Source of the DNA: Pomphorhynchus laevis
Lineage: Eukaryota; Acanthocephala; Palaeacanthocephala; Echinorhynchida; Pomphorhynchidae
DNA: 64,000 bases
Assembly (NCBI GenBank): GCA_012934845.2
Contig: WNNJ02000583.1
Coordinates: 1 to 64,000, forward strand
Reading direction: 5' to 3'
In this document: positions 11,301-21,790 of the stretch, piece by piece
Layout: the number at the start of each line of letters is the position of its first letter
Numbering within the stretch: position 1 is the stretch's first letter
The notes under the pieces: generated by a model
What the model was told of the DNA's origin: nothing
What the model saw: only the letters and a program-made list of their open reading frames with translations
The model's database searches: none
Position numbers and translations under genes: made by a program

Positions 11301-11500
11301 ACGTCATGCGGGATATGGCGCGCGTCGCTTGCAGGGGACGCCCTAGTAACGTAGTTTGAAGTTTGTAGACTTTTCATTTTGTTTGTGGTTGGAGCGGAAT
11401 TTTTACGAGTGGATGCCCTTCCTAGCCTCATCCCTCCTCCTTTTTCATTTAAGCTTGGGACCGGCATTGGCGGGGTTAAAGATTATAATTATTATAATTA
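8398..11500 (-). mobile_element. RTE-clade LINE inserted in a Naiad
   Basis: Element with one long pol frame (annotated separately). It lies between Naiad sequences ending TTATAATTATTGTAAC (left, ending 8,397) and resuming TTATAATTATTATAAC (right, about 11,515), a target duplication of about 16 bp. The right side also has extra TTATAATTA repeats. The 3' end is short, with a GAATAAGAAGGA-type tail as expected for RTE elements, and the 5' end is near 11,480. It is almost full length. Confidence 0.85.
8458..11467 (-). pseudogene. RTE-type endonuclease/reverse transcriptase (broken)
   Basis: The N-terminal AP-endonuclease region starts near 11,250 (LMSLNIGTLTGKSRELA, then VVQETKWKGYKAK with the catalytic QET), continuing with FVGGDLNGHVG and a SQHLPLV motif. 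RT follows with KMKNGKASGPDEIHGE, FLDLEKAFDRVPH (motif A), GVHQGSSLSPLLF (motif B) and LLYAYDVMLA. The last is motif C, where YADD has become YAYD. The C-terminal part (LRWFGHIHRAD, RPRGRPKKRWMDT) is the normal RTE end, close to craniofacial-development-protein-2-like ORFs. The frame is broken by a TGA after YYHGTIK near 11,056 and by two frameshifts between about 10,985 and 10,890. The remaining 817 codons are open. Confidence 0.88.
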
Positions 11501-12330
11501 TAATAATTATAACATCATTATAATTATTATAACATATATATGTATCTTTTTCCGAATATAAGATTAATTAATTTTACCAACGCTTCTTTTATATCTACTA
11601 AATCTAGATTTGTATAAAGCGTACTAAAACCGTATGTATTTATATTTTGAAAATTTATTCCTTTTGTCTGTTCTAAAAATTCTTTTGTAGAATTAATACT
11701 GAAATAGTGTTTTATACCAGTATTAATTTCGATTACCTTGCAATATTTTTTAAAGTGTGTTTTAATTACTTTATGTATTTTATTTATATAGACAGAAAGT
11801 GGTTTTAATGTACATTTAAACGCACTACATATGAACCTAGGTTTTATTGGATTTTTATGTAATTTTGGATTCCAATATAATATAGGTATAGTTTTATTAT
11901 CTAATTCAACCTTTATACCCTTTTTATTCATTATAGAACAGTGACTTGTAATAATTGTTTCTAAACTCAACTCACTACGTTCATATATTGGATGGATTTA
12001 CATTTAAATCATTAGAATTAACATCTTTCATTAGTATATCATAATAAAGCTTTTTGCATATGAAGACAAAGTTATTACTAGCTTTATCAATAGTTGTTAT
12101 TATATAGTTATCCTTTAATTTAGTAAGTTCTTTATACATATCTTTATTAATTTTATCTTTCCTTTTATAATTGTTTGTTATTTTCATTTTATTTTTAATT
12201 TTATCAAATATATAATCTTTACAAATGTATATCTTAGATATATTCGAGCTTTCACTATTAATCAGCTTACTAAAGTAATCATTTAAGTTATTATATAACG
12301 AATTGTAAATTTTATTTACAGTTCACTTTT

Positions 12331-12400
12331 GTCAAAAACCTCACCTGCCGATCACCTGCCTACTCACATATTAAAATCTATATGCTTTGTAGATTTTAAG
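12331..12400 (+). mobile_element. Short CR1/L2-like LINE fragment
   Basis: Plus-strand translation gives KTSPADHLPTHILKSIC, matching the RT N-terminal stretch (NKTSPADPLPTHILKSICSS) of the LINE at 51.3-54.7 kb. It is joined directly to the truncated Naiad and looks like rearrangement debris. Confidence 0.6.
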
Positions 12401-12540
12401 TATGCAGTTGACAGCTTTGAAAATACTCAAATTGTAAAAATATTTTTTGTAACATTTACTCCTGATGATGATAGCAGTAGGCTATTGAAAATTCGAGATT
12501 AAATAAATATTTTCTTCACTCTCTCCACTAATAAATAAAA

Positions 12541-13030
12541 TTTGAAGAATTGCAACAATTTGTAACGATATTTTATATTTTTCAAAATCAGTTAAATAAT
12601 TTAATAGATGCCTATTTTAAACTAGGTTACTATAAAAATACCATTAAACAGAAAATCGTAAAATATATAAATCAACACAATAATATTAAAAATAAATTTG
12701 AAATCATTAGCGGATATTTTTTATGGATGGATAATATATAAATGCAACTCCTTCTGGCAGCATAAAATCCTCACTTCATTCAACTCTTGGATTAATCAGC
12801 TGGACAGTAAAATCGTCGTAAGATTGTATTATTCGATCGTTGTCCAAATATGATTATTGTCCAAATATGATCGTTGTTGATTGTAAGAATTATAATTTGA
12901 ATATAAACTGTATAAAATCTTATATCATTATTTAATATCTTTATTTATATATAATGTAGAATACGTATACTCAGTTATCTGATCTGATTTATTTGGAGCT
13001 GTTTTTACAAATGAAAAGCAGATTAAATTA
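12541..13030 (+). mobile_element. Naiad C-terminal fragment and diverged 3' end
   Basis: From 12,541 to 12,741 the plus strand encodes the Naiad C-terminus ([33 protein letters not shown]) in diverged form. It is followed by about 200 bp of AT-rich UTR ending at the family terminus (ATACGTATACTCAGTTATCT near 12,961-12,980). The next 45 bp recur at 13,693-13,738. Confidence 0.7.
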
Positions 13031-13215
13031 CATTGTGATATTGACTTGGCTAGAGCAATTCCAATTTTCGTGCGAGCCACGTTATTACACTGGAAATTTC
13101 AGACCTGTATTTCTCGCTGATATTCGTCGCTAACACACGTAAAGTTGCGTTTGCTGCTCTGTCTACACCACCCGTGTCACGCATTTGCCACTTTAATTAA
13201 ATTATTATATGAATA
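13030..13215 (+). mobile_element. Probable CR1/L2-like LINE 3' end
   Basis: It ends in CACGCATTTGCCACTTTAAT followed by TAAATTATTATAT, close to the 3' terminus of the LINE ending at 60,058. No coding sequence is recognisable. Confidence 0.45.
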
Positions 13216-13359
13216 AAGTATCAAATGAGAAATATAAATGTTGCAACAATTATTGCCTGAGGTGAAGAATCAAGACGAGATAAAACAATTATTTTTAATT
13301 ACTCATATATTTGTATTAGTGTTTTATTTCTGTAAACATTTAAAATTCAAATATACGTC

Positions 13360-13740
13360 GTTAGCGCGTATTTGGCACCGCTGCTATATTGGGTCGAGGA
13401 ATAGGGGGCCGAAACATGATAATATAGCAATTCCTTCTATTAACCTATAATCCTTATTCGGCGTCAGTTGATGAATAGGGGCCGAAACATGATAATATAG
13501 CGGTTCCTTATATTAACCTATAATCCTTATTCTTATACATCGTCTGTTATTTATTAGTCAATTCATAAAAATTGACTTTTATTTTAAATTTAAAATTTTA
13601 ACTTGATTTAATAATAAATTGTATAAAATCTTATAAGTATTTACTATTTATTTTTATATATAATATAAAATACGTAGACTCGGTTATTTGATCTGATTTA
13701 TTTGGAGCTATTTTTACAAATGAAATACAGATTAAATTGA
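13360..13740 (+). mobile_element. Solo Naiad 3' end, partly duplicated
   Basis: Contains two copies of the GGGGCCGAAACATGATAATA motif (near 13,410 and 13,478), then the UTR stretch (ATCGTCTGTTATTTATTAGT) and the terminus near 13,671-13,690. It has no coding part and is a diverged subfamily. Confidence 0.7.
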
Positions 13741-13899
13741 ATACACTCAGAATAAAATAATGATTCTTTACTATGAAACATCAGAAAACTTGTTCGCAAC
13801 AATAAATTTCGAGAACTAACAAATCAGTAAAATCGGAGGGGCACTAAACCAGAGAATATATACATCGAAGCATTTTAAATAAGGAACTGTATTGGATAT

Positions 13900-15590
13900 A
13901 CTGAGAACTATCCCCCAAACAGGCTGAACTGAATAAGCAATGCCTTATTGATACACCAATAGGTAAATTATCAGATCACAATGATGTTATTTTGGATGCA
14001 AGGTTTTGGCATTTATTTCTTACTCGTAGAGATTCTACATATGTTGCTGAAAAATTGCGGAGTTTGTGATACGCTTGGCTACTGCACTAATAAATGACCG
14101 TTATTTAGACGCTTTTAAAGTTTCACGGTTGATTACATTAGACAAATGACCAGGTGTGTGCCTGATATGTGTAAGTCAAGTTTGGGTCGGATTGTTGGTC
14201 GTATCTTGACGAGACAAATTCGTGATGGGCATATCAACGTAACGAGAATCAAACAACTTTGTGCGGGGCAGCGTTACGGTATCGAGTTTGCGATTCACGA
14301 AATAAGAAACGAATAGCATAAATAACATAAATAGACGAGCGGCTCTATTATCTTTTCCATTATAAAATTTTTTAAACAATGACAACAATTTTAGCCGACA
14401 CCCACTTCCATGGCTTTACATGATGATATACTACAATCAGAAGAAGGGTTCACTCAAGGGGTCCCTCTTTCAATGGTTGCTTATGCTGTTGTCTCAATTC
14501 ACTTATCAATTAATTTTCAATCACGCAATGCTAACGTTACTCAAATTTGTGCGTATATGACTGCACGTGTGATGGAATATATATAGTTAGACTTTGGAGC
14601 GATATACAAAATGTTAGTCCAACTTTCGACTATCAAATAAATCCATCCAAAGGAATTCTACTGGTGCATCCAATACGTAAATACAATAACGATATATTCT
14701 TTAGACTTAATGATGTTCAAATACTCACGACATGCGCTAGAATTCTAGGAAGTTTTGTTGATGCGAAAAGCTATATCCAAGAGAAAGTAGAAAACGCTGA
14801 CAAGTGGATATATCAAATTAAAATTCTCACTGTTCTAGCTAAATAGGAATAAGCAAACGAAATTTCGAACATAAACGGAGAGTACAACAACTCATAACGA
14901 ATGTGTAAACCAATATAAGATCCCGATTGCTACTAGTGAACTATAGAGCAAATAAAGATTGCTTAAGAAATAAAGAGAAGGAAGTGCAATTCAATAAAAC
15001 GAGAGACGACTTAATAAACGGACAAATGAGTATATCAAAGAAGCGATGTAGCGACCATGCCACTAATATCATAGAAACTTCAATTTGGTTAAGTACTTAC
15101 CCACCACATTGTATGGCAATACTTTGACAGCTCAACAATTTCATTACGCACTTTTAGTAAGATATGGTTAGATATACCCATTGATGCACAAAAAATGTAT
15201 ATGCGGGGAGTTACCAGGAATACCAATCATTAGTCATAATGCAATACGAGACTTGCTCGCTTTAAAACTCCGCAGTGTATGCAACACTGTGGTTATCGAG
15301 CCTCAACATTTAACGATTACTGTCCCAGTGATATTCAAAAACAAATTTAATACGACGGATCAATTTTCAAGACTTGATATTGTTTGCAATATATTGTTTG
15401 CAATGGTCTTTATGGGACACCAACAAAGCGATACATTTATGGATATTTTATTTAATTTATTTAATGTCCGTTTATTTAATGTGCAATTATGCACTTATTG
15501 AATCTAGATGTTCTGGTGATGTTTGCAGTTATTCAGCTAAAAATCTAATAAATAGAGTAACAAAAAATACAGGAAAAGCTTAATAGTAAT
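13900..15590 (+). pseudogene. Decayed RLE-type LINE reverse transcriptase
   Basis: Plus-strand fragments align by motif with the better copies at 47-50 kb and 61-63 kb. RYGIEFAIHEIRN lies near 14,270 and EEGFTQGVPLSM (motif B) near 14,440. A thumb region with GSFVDAKSYIQEKVENADKW lies near 14,750. A nuclease-associated zinc motif (CICGELPGIPIISHNAIRDL) lies near 15,195. A final SRLDIVCN near 15,370 corresponds to the PD-(D/E)XK core. Frames are interrupted many times. The 5' limit is uncertain. Confidence 0.7.
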
Positions 15591-15734
15591 TATTATTGAC
15601 TATTCTAAAATTAATAAGTTTAGAATATAGTGAAAATACTTATAAAATAAGAACAGATATATCGATTACACTCGCCAAGTTTTTAAATCCATAAAAAATC
15701 CATATTATAAAACATTCATACTTTATAAAAAACA

Positions 15735-15795
15735 TTTATTTTTACGTGGCGAATGCGTGCCGGATTTCACATTTCGACCCTGCTTATTCCGTTTA
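15735..15795 (-). mobile_element. LINE/SINE 3'-end fragment
   Basis: The minus strand reads GGGTCGAAATGTGAAAT, then GGCACGCATTCGCCACGTAA. This combines the SINE-like motif of 21.26 kb with the CR1/L2-like 3' terminus. No coding sequence. Confidence 0.4.
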
Positions 15796-15802
15796 TATAA
15801 TT

Positions 15803-16012
15803 AAATCAGCTAACTGAGTCTACGTATCTAATATATTTATAAAATAAACAAAACTAATAATGCTAAATCAAAATTTAATAATTAAATAATAAAATTAATA
15901 ATTGTTTTAGATTTTTTATAATTTAATTCAAGTTAAAATAAAAAATCGAAATTTAAAATAAACGTCATTTTTATGAATTGACTAATAAATAACAGACGTT
16001 GTATCAGAATAA
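15803..16012 (-). mobile_element. Naiad 3' UTR, minus strand
   Basis: Begins with the terminus AAATCAGCTAACTGAGTCTA and continues with family UTR to GACGTTGTATCAGAATAA, where an RLE LINE takes over. It probably belongs to the same Naiad as the C-terminal pieces at 17,291-17,328 and 20,700-21,110. Confidence 0.8.
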
Positions 16013-17290
16013 TTTTTTTAATGAGAAGCAAATTATTAAACGTACAAAAAGAATCGGGTTACCCGCAAATGGGTCCCATATAGCTAGTCTAGCTTGAGTG
16101 TTCAGGCATTGGGCGGAGGAAATCAGATCGCGCACCTCGTATGCACCTGGAAGCCATCCTGCACAGCACTACGCTTGTCAGCTGCCTTAATTTTTTGATT
16201 TCTTCCGCGTATGTCGTTTTCCGCTTCGCAGCCAGCAGCAATGCGATTCGCTTTAGTGTTGTGGAAGCTTCATTCCCTAGGCCTCCTAAATGGGAGTGAA
16301 TAAATGGAACGAATGAAGCCCTCTCTATGGTCGTAACTCGTTCAGGATATTTGGTCTTCTTTCTGTTTTCATTATGCCCGAAACAGTCGACGGGTGCCTT
16401 TGACTGGTTCGAAGGTTAAAATGCGCAGAAGACGTATACATCAAAGAAGGTTTTCACCGTTAGATAGTCAAAAAGGCCCGAGCATCAAACGTCCAGTTTT
16501 GCATCCTTGTTCCGAGTGGTCGATGTATTCTTGAATTGGACTTGGACATCAACACGTTGAAGAATAGGTTCTCTCCTAGCGTTGTGGCACACTTCAGTTA
16601 ATTTTGACGCGATGAGGTCAGATATTGCATCGTGCCTCATTGACGGAAAGCCACCAAGCTCACATGCGAGAGCATGTGAAATTGAATTGCGCTCCCCACA
16701 TTGGGCTATACGTGGAGCGTCATCGGGGTAGGAGTCCGTAACGTGCTGCAACGGAGTCTCAAAATTCAGCATTACTGATGCGTGTGCGTTCGTCATATGT
16801 AGGGTATATTGTAAGCCATGATAAGCAACCTTTTATCTCTAAATAACTAAGGGTTGTGGGCAGTAATTGATCAGACTTCTCGCATACATCCGCAATTTTT
16901 CGATTCGTGCTATCTCGCATATACGACCTTATATTAGACAAGATCATGTCCTGCGCCTGAACGACTTCCGTTGAGGGCAAACCGTTAAGAGTTGGAGCGC
17001 ATAGCATCTTGGAAGTTTCAAACTGCCCATACGGATCATCAGCTGGCTCATGAAGACCGAGACCACCATCTTTAATTCTGAGCAACCACAATTTCCATAA
17101 TATATCATTTGTAGCGACGTCTACGCCAGTGCAGACCTTCATAAACGATTTAGACGCTGAAATGGCTGGTTCAAACGATTCACTCTCACACAATGTTGTA
17201 CGCAGTATGTGTGTTAGCTTAAATTGAACCGACCTTATCATCGCTGTGTACGCCACTTGAAAGTCTACATTCGCGATTTCACAAAGGCGA
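16013..17290 (-). pseudogene. RLE-type LINE, 5'-truncated C-terminal half
   Basis: The minus strand encodes the RT thumb and linker (LRIKDGGLGLHEPADD near 17,060), the CCHC-like motif with HALACELGGFPSMRHD near 16,650, and the nuclease core KDAKLDV near 16,490. Below that, interrupted frames carry C-terminal sequence (NENRKKTKYPERV). The 3' end holds the family's GGTTACCCGCAAATGGGTCC element at 16,057-16,080 and a short A-rich tail. The N-terminus and RT palm are missing. It is inserted in a Naiad 3' end with loss of target sequence. Confidence 0.78.
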
Positions 17291-17328
17291 TCGATCGAGT
17301 TTGCTGATTAAATTTATTCTTTATATTA

Positions 17329-20300
17329 TTGTGTATATTATTGTGTATAACAGCGACTCAATTAAATGAGGCCACTCGACAACAAGTTGCGCTCCCTCTA
17401 AACCTTGGAGGACTCGGTCTGCGAAGTTTAGAGAAGCACTCATTTTGCGCGTATATCTCTAGCATATTGTCGGTTGCACGGAACGAATCGCGCGACCCCA
17501 GAGAGTACGTAGGTTATGATGACACTTCGAGTCGGATGGTCAGTATGTTACAAAATGAGTTTGAACCTTTTGCCAACACAAAACAATCACGAATGTCATT
17601 TATGGTCGATGAAAAGTCACATGAATGCTTGCTCGGTCAAGCGAACCAATTCGATAGAGCGCGACTACTCGCAATAGCAAGACCGCATGCAAGTGCCTGG
17701 CTGCAAGTAACCCCCTGTCAAATCCAACGAGTAGATCTAACGCCGCCACAATTTTGTATCCTCGTGCGTCTATGGTTGGGACTAGCCATTTTCCCAAAGA
17801 AACATCGGTGCGACCGTTGCCTTCGTTCATCGGATATTTATGGTCTGCACGCGCTCACATGTCAATACGAGGGACATCGAGGCCTTCGTCATGATGGCAT
17901 TCGAGATGTTTTATTCCATGCGGCGCAGAATGCTCGAATGCACGTCTCGCTAGAACCACAGAGATTATTGCCTGATCTTCGTGAAAGACCAGCCGATATC
18001 TTGATACATGGAGACCCCCCAGAAGCGGTGGATTTTGCAGTTACGCACCCACAACAGAGTGGTTTCCTGGCAGAGGCTGCTATTTCAAAAGGCTACGCCG
18101 CAGCGGCATATGCTGCCAATGTTAAGGATCGAAAATACCGAGCGCGTATGGAGGTTGGAATGTTATGGTTATGTGTTCACATAACCATAACCATGTGAAA
18201 CCATGGTTATGGTTATAACCATGGTTATAACCATAACCATGGTTATGTGTTCACATAACCATAACCATGTGAAACATAACCATGGGTGTGAACCCATGGT
18301 TATGTGTTCACACCCGCTGTTGTTGAGGTGTTTGGAGGTTGGAATGTCAAGGGCGAACAATTAATTAGACGTATCGCTGGTAATGTTAGTAAAGTTCGGG
18401 GTATTCCCTATAGCGTAGCGGTTACCAAGTTGTTCCAACGTACCTCAGTGGCCCTTATGCGTGGTAACGCCCGCGCGCTATTGGCCTCACTTGGATTATC
18501 CTACTCGTCTAGTTCATGGGGACGCCCTCCGGTAACCCATAAACCGCTCGAACGATTTTTCGAAGAAAGCCAAGATGAGATGCAAAAGTCACAAAAACAA
18601 GGTAGCATCGAAGATATGGTTGACAAAGAACTGAGCACCTTTAAAGAAAAACTTACTGACAGGGAAGATAATGAGATGATCCATCTGACCACTGACGTAT
18701 TCCTGACAGCAGAAGAACTCGAAAACGTTAATGAATCTTCCATTCCAAAAGACCTTTCCATTCCATCCAAAAAACAACAGCAGGAAGGTCTCAATCAGGG
18801 TTACAGCGAAGGTTCGCCTCTTAATATGGCGAAATGTGTCGATGACCTGACAATCTCTCATCCGTCTCCAAACCACTTAGTCTTAACGGAGGAATTTTAT
18901 TCACGAAATAATGGCCATTACAGCGACGCAGAAAGCCAACACGCGCCATCCAAACGAATTGTATCGCAAAGTCATTCACGTCCTATCGGTTTCCCCAATA
19001 TAGGCAACAGTTGTTTTTTGAACGCTATCCTGAGGTCCCTCTTTTGCCTCGATATGTTCATGATCCATGTTAGCACACAACACGCTTTCAGCGAGATTCT
19101 TAATTGCATTAGGAAAAAACGGGAATCAATTGACAATCAACCATTTGGCGTAACACGATTCACAGTCATAGCGATCAGAAAACGAAATCGGCAATATCGT
19201 ACGGTTACGCACCCGCCTACTGACATTGAAAACCGCGTCGTTACATTTTTGGGACATATGAATTGCCTCGCCGACATATTAGAACATGCAAATAGTAAAC
19301 AGGGCACAGTCAAGAGAGCCCTACGGGGTATACTGGACCTGACCCCACTCTAGAAACTTAGACAACATGACGCACACGAGATGTTGCTCTCTATTTTTGA
19401 CCTACTACCCGGTTGCGATGACATCTTCTCGTTTACGGTGTGTAATACCCTACGATGCACTCACTGTGACGAAGTGACTCGATCAGAAGACGTGAGTTTC
19501 GATCTCTGTCTTGGTACCAGATTGGGCGGGGCCATGAAAGTCAAAGACGCTAACTCAATCCCACAGCCACGGCCCGAATGGAAAACTGACTATCCAGATG
19601 AGTGCGATCTAAATGCCTGTGTGCAAAAGAGGTTTGGTGATGAGATGGTTGACGGTTTCATGTGCATCCATTGCGGGAAGTATGGTGTAAAGATCAGCCG
19701 AAAAATTAACTCACTTCCGTCAATGTTGATAATCTCCTTGCTGCGCTTCGGAATCGAGCCATGTCCTTACTCGAATGTGTTTGACGCAAGTACTCGGGAC
19801 TGCAGCCGTGACATTGTTACTTCAAAGCTCATGACAAAGGTAGCTATTCCAGAACATCTAAATATGTATGATTATTGCGTACAACCCTCGTTACCCACTG
19901 AATATATACTCCACGCGATAGTCAGCCACGAGGGGTTCTGTCCGAAGTTTGGTCACTACATCTGTGATGCCAGGCTGCAAGTGCCCTGTGCACAGATACC
20001 ACACGGATCTAAGAACAACGACCCCGTCATTCGTTGGTTTACTTTTAACGATGACGTTGTGGACCGGTACAAGGACTTTAGCAAGTTACTGCAGGATCGG
20101 CAAAGGTCCGCATACATCTTGTTTTATCAAAGAAGTGATAAAGCCGCAAACAAAAATATGTGCAATGTAGAGATGCACTTGACGAATAAATACAGGGATC
20201 TTTGTAAGAGTCAAGTTTACTCAGAACAAACGAGCGGCGTGATGTTTTGCCCCCAGGCCGAAAAGAGCAAAAACAGGAAGGGGTCAGGCGAGAAGCAGAG

Positions 20301-20676
20301 CGAAGCCCCCGACGAAAAGACGATGATGACGGGGACTGAAGAAAGAAGTAACGTCCGCTCGGCGGCGACTGGCAGCAGTAAAGCGCGAAAAGTATCCAAG
20401 CGGAAATCCAAATCAGACAGTAAGCGATCAAAGAAAGTGGGGAGGAAAGAGAATATGAACGGAAAATCGGCGTCGAGTGAAAAGAACGACATAAAACGTA
20501 AGAAGATAATCGAATCGGAACAACCGAAAAAGGATGCGAAAGTCGAGACAGTGAATGGTAAGAAAAGCAGCTTCGGTAATCCCATCGAAAAGACAAAAAA
20601 GAAGGAGGAAGTCACGAAGCCGCTCACAATGGCGGACAATGAAGAGACTGAAACAATAGAGGGCGCAAAACATTAA
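17329..20676 (+). pseudogene. LINE polyprotein: RT thumb, restriction-like endonuclease, USP deubiquitinase, lysine-rich tail
   Basis: All parts share one frame. 17,390-17,750 is RT thumb (LPLNLGGLGLRSLEKHS). 17,800-17,900 is a zinc motif (CDRCLRSSDIYGLHALTC, then GLRHDG). 17,990-18,045 is the PD-(D/E)XK-like core (RPADILIHGDPPEAVDFAV). 18,330-18,490 is the usual C-terminal stretch (FGGWNVKGEQLIRRIAGN). After an acidic linker comes a USP domain: Cys box NIGNSCFLNAILRSL (Cys codon 19,012-19,014), QHDAHE near 19,365, zinc pairs CTHC and CIHC, LPSMLIISLLRF, His box FGHYICDAR (His 19,954-19,956) and WFTFNDD (20,035-20,055). A tail of about 170 residues is rich in Lys, Ser and Glu. Breaks: stops inside the 18.16-18.31 kb palindrome and a TAG at 19,351. 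The catalytic residues are all kept. Confidence 0.8.
18155..18312. repeat. Palindromic expansion of GGTTATGTGTTCACATAACC inside the LINE frame
   Basis: About 150 bp built from GGTTATGTGTTCACATAACC, ATAACCATGGTTAT and related inverted units, flanked by GAGGTTGGAATG on the left and a similar GGAGGTTGGAATG on the right. The uninterrupted protein would read straight from VGMLWLCVH to TPAVVEVFGG, so this is a local template-switch expansion. Its length keeps frame but it introduces stop codons. Confidence 0.85.
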
Positions 20677-20682
20677 CAGTTG

Positions 20683-21110
20683 TTATTCTTTTAAACTCTT
20701 GTCTTTTTCATTGTGTTGATTTATATATTTTACTATTTTCTGCTTGATGTTACTTTTATAGTAACCTAGTTTAAAATATGTATCTATTAAACTATTTAAA
20801 TGATTTTTAAGAAAGCCAATATCATTACATATTGTTGCAATTCTTAAAATTTCATTATTTAATGTATTATATTTTATATTATATGGTATGCATGAATGCT
20901 CATGCAAAAATATGTTTCTTGTAAATTTAAATATGTCATCTTTACGATATAAATTAATAGTAAGTTTTAGTTAATGTTAATTTAATGTTCATATCTAGAT
21001 ATGTACCTTCTTTATCATCAATATTGGTTTTGTTAAGAATAAGGCTTTCTGGATAAATTTGTTCACTAATTGAATAAAAATTATTAGAATTAAATACACA
21101 TATATCATCA
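20683..21110 (-). mobile_element. Naiad RT C-terminal fragment
   Basis: The minus strand encodes [18 protein letters not shown] and the following residues to [12 protein letters not shown], plus upstream sequence with PESLILNK and ICVFNSNNF near 21,050-21,110. The right-hand part of the Naiad into which the USP-bearing LINE inserted. Truncated at 21,110. Confidence 0.85.
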
Positions 21111-21153
21111 AATCTAAATTATAGAAAATCTTACGATTAAAATATTATTTTCG

Positions 21154-21400
21154 ATTGCGGCACGACATTATCCTCACAGATATTTTTCATATTCTTGATA
21201 CAGCAGGATGATATTAATCAGCCTGGATGAGTATCATCAGCTGCTAACCCATTTCACGTTTCGACCCAGCTTATTTCATACACTGGTGCTGATAGGATTC
21301 GAACTAAGAACGTATGTATCGCGCTTTAAGCGTTACATCCTTTATTCTAGCTGCTCCAGTGGTGTAAGGATACATTTAGGTATATTATTTTTGTTAGTGA
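21154..21400 (-). mobile_element. SINE-like repeat, copy 1 (possibly tRNA-derived)
   Basis: A diverged pair of about 250-bp repeats shares the start ATTGCGGCACGACATTATCC (plus) and the order of blocks. On the minus strand, AGTTCGAATCC near 21,300 fits a Pol III B box and a TAG-AATAAAGG-type A box lies about 50 bp before it. GGAGCAG and CAGCACC resemble a decayed acceptor stem. Downstream, GGGTCGAAACGTG and then CTGATGA resemble the hammerhead strands seen elsewhere here. The T-arm does not fold properly, so this is not a tRNA gene. Confidence 0.45.
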
Positions 21401-21535
21401 ATCGTATCCTGACGATCTATTATAAACCTACCTTATGATTGTGATCCGCTAGCCGTGTCACTGTTTTTCACGCTGCTACTTGATATGAAGGATTTGAATT
21501 TTACTTGATTGCAGCTGTGAGCTGAAATTCTTTTT

Positions 21536-21790
21536 ATTGCGGCACGACATTATCCCTACAGGTATTGTTCATATTCTTGATACAGCAGAATGCTACTAAT
21601 TAGCCTGAGTAAATCTCATCAGCTGCTAAGCCAAACCTAAATTTCACGTTTCGACCCTCATTATATGTTTACTCCATGCCTTATGCTAATCAGTTTCTTA
21701 CTCAGAACGTCTGTATCGCCTTCTAATGTTAAATCCATTAGGCTAGCTGATCCAGTAGTGTAAGTATATATTTCTTTATATTATTTTTAA
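21536..21790 (-). mobile_element. SINE-like repeat, copy 2
   Basis: Same block order as the copy at 21,154, about 380 bp downstream. The A-box-like TAGCCTAATGG (minus, near 21,730) is better kept, the B box is lost, and GGGTCGAAACGTG and CTGATGAGATTT are kept. In this copy GATTT can pair with GGGTC through wobble pairs. Confidence 0.42.

Larger units (their letters stand above)
3263..12330 (-). mobile_element. Naiad-type Penelope-like element, interrupted by two insertion blocks
   Basis: A minus-strand Naiad copy. RT start pieces lie at 12,187-11,520, RT middle ([16 protein letters not shown]) at 8,395-8,095, C-terminus at 4,125-3,588, and the 3' UTR with the family terminus (AAATCAGCTAACT on plus) at 3,263-3,590. 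An RTE LINE (8,398-11,500) and a block of other PLE plus 371-bp satellite (4,126-8,094) sit inside it. Assignment rests on identity to the fuller copy at 27,553-30,384, where an N-terminal GIY-YIG and a CxC linker precede the RT, the order described for Naiads. The N-terminal third is absent here; sequence beyond 12,330 is a LINE fragment. Confidence 0.85.
17329..20712 (+). mobile_element. 5'-truncated RLE-type LINE carrying a USP protease
   Basis: The element lies between Naiad C-terminal sequence on the left (ATTATTGTG at about 17,320-17,328) and right (ATTGTGTTGATTTATATA from about 20,712). This is a 6-7-bp target duplication, so the whole stretch, protease included, arrived as one insertion. 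The 5' end is cut in the RT thumb, as usual for target-primed LINE insertion. The 3' UTR is only about 35 bp. No intron is visible. Confidence 0.75.

Noticed and set aside
20078-20673. Minus-strand Ser/Phe-rich ORFs opposite the USP tail
   Set aside because: Shadows of the Lys/Ser-rich coding strand.
21270-21360. A tRNA gene on the minus strand
   Set aside because: B-box-like sequence is present, but the T stem and acceptor stem have mismatches and there is no clear anticodon arm.
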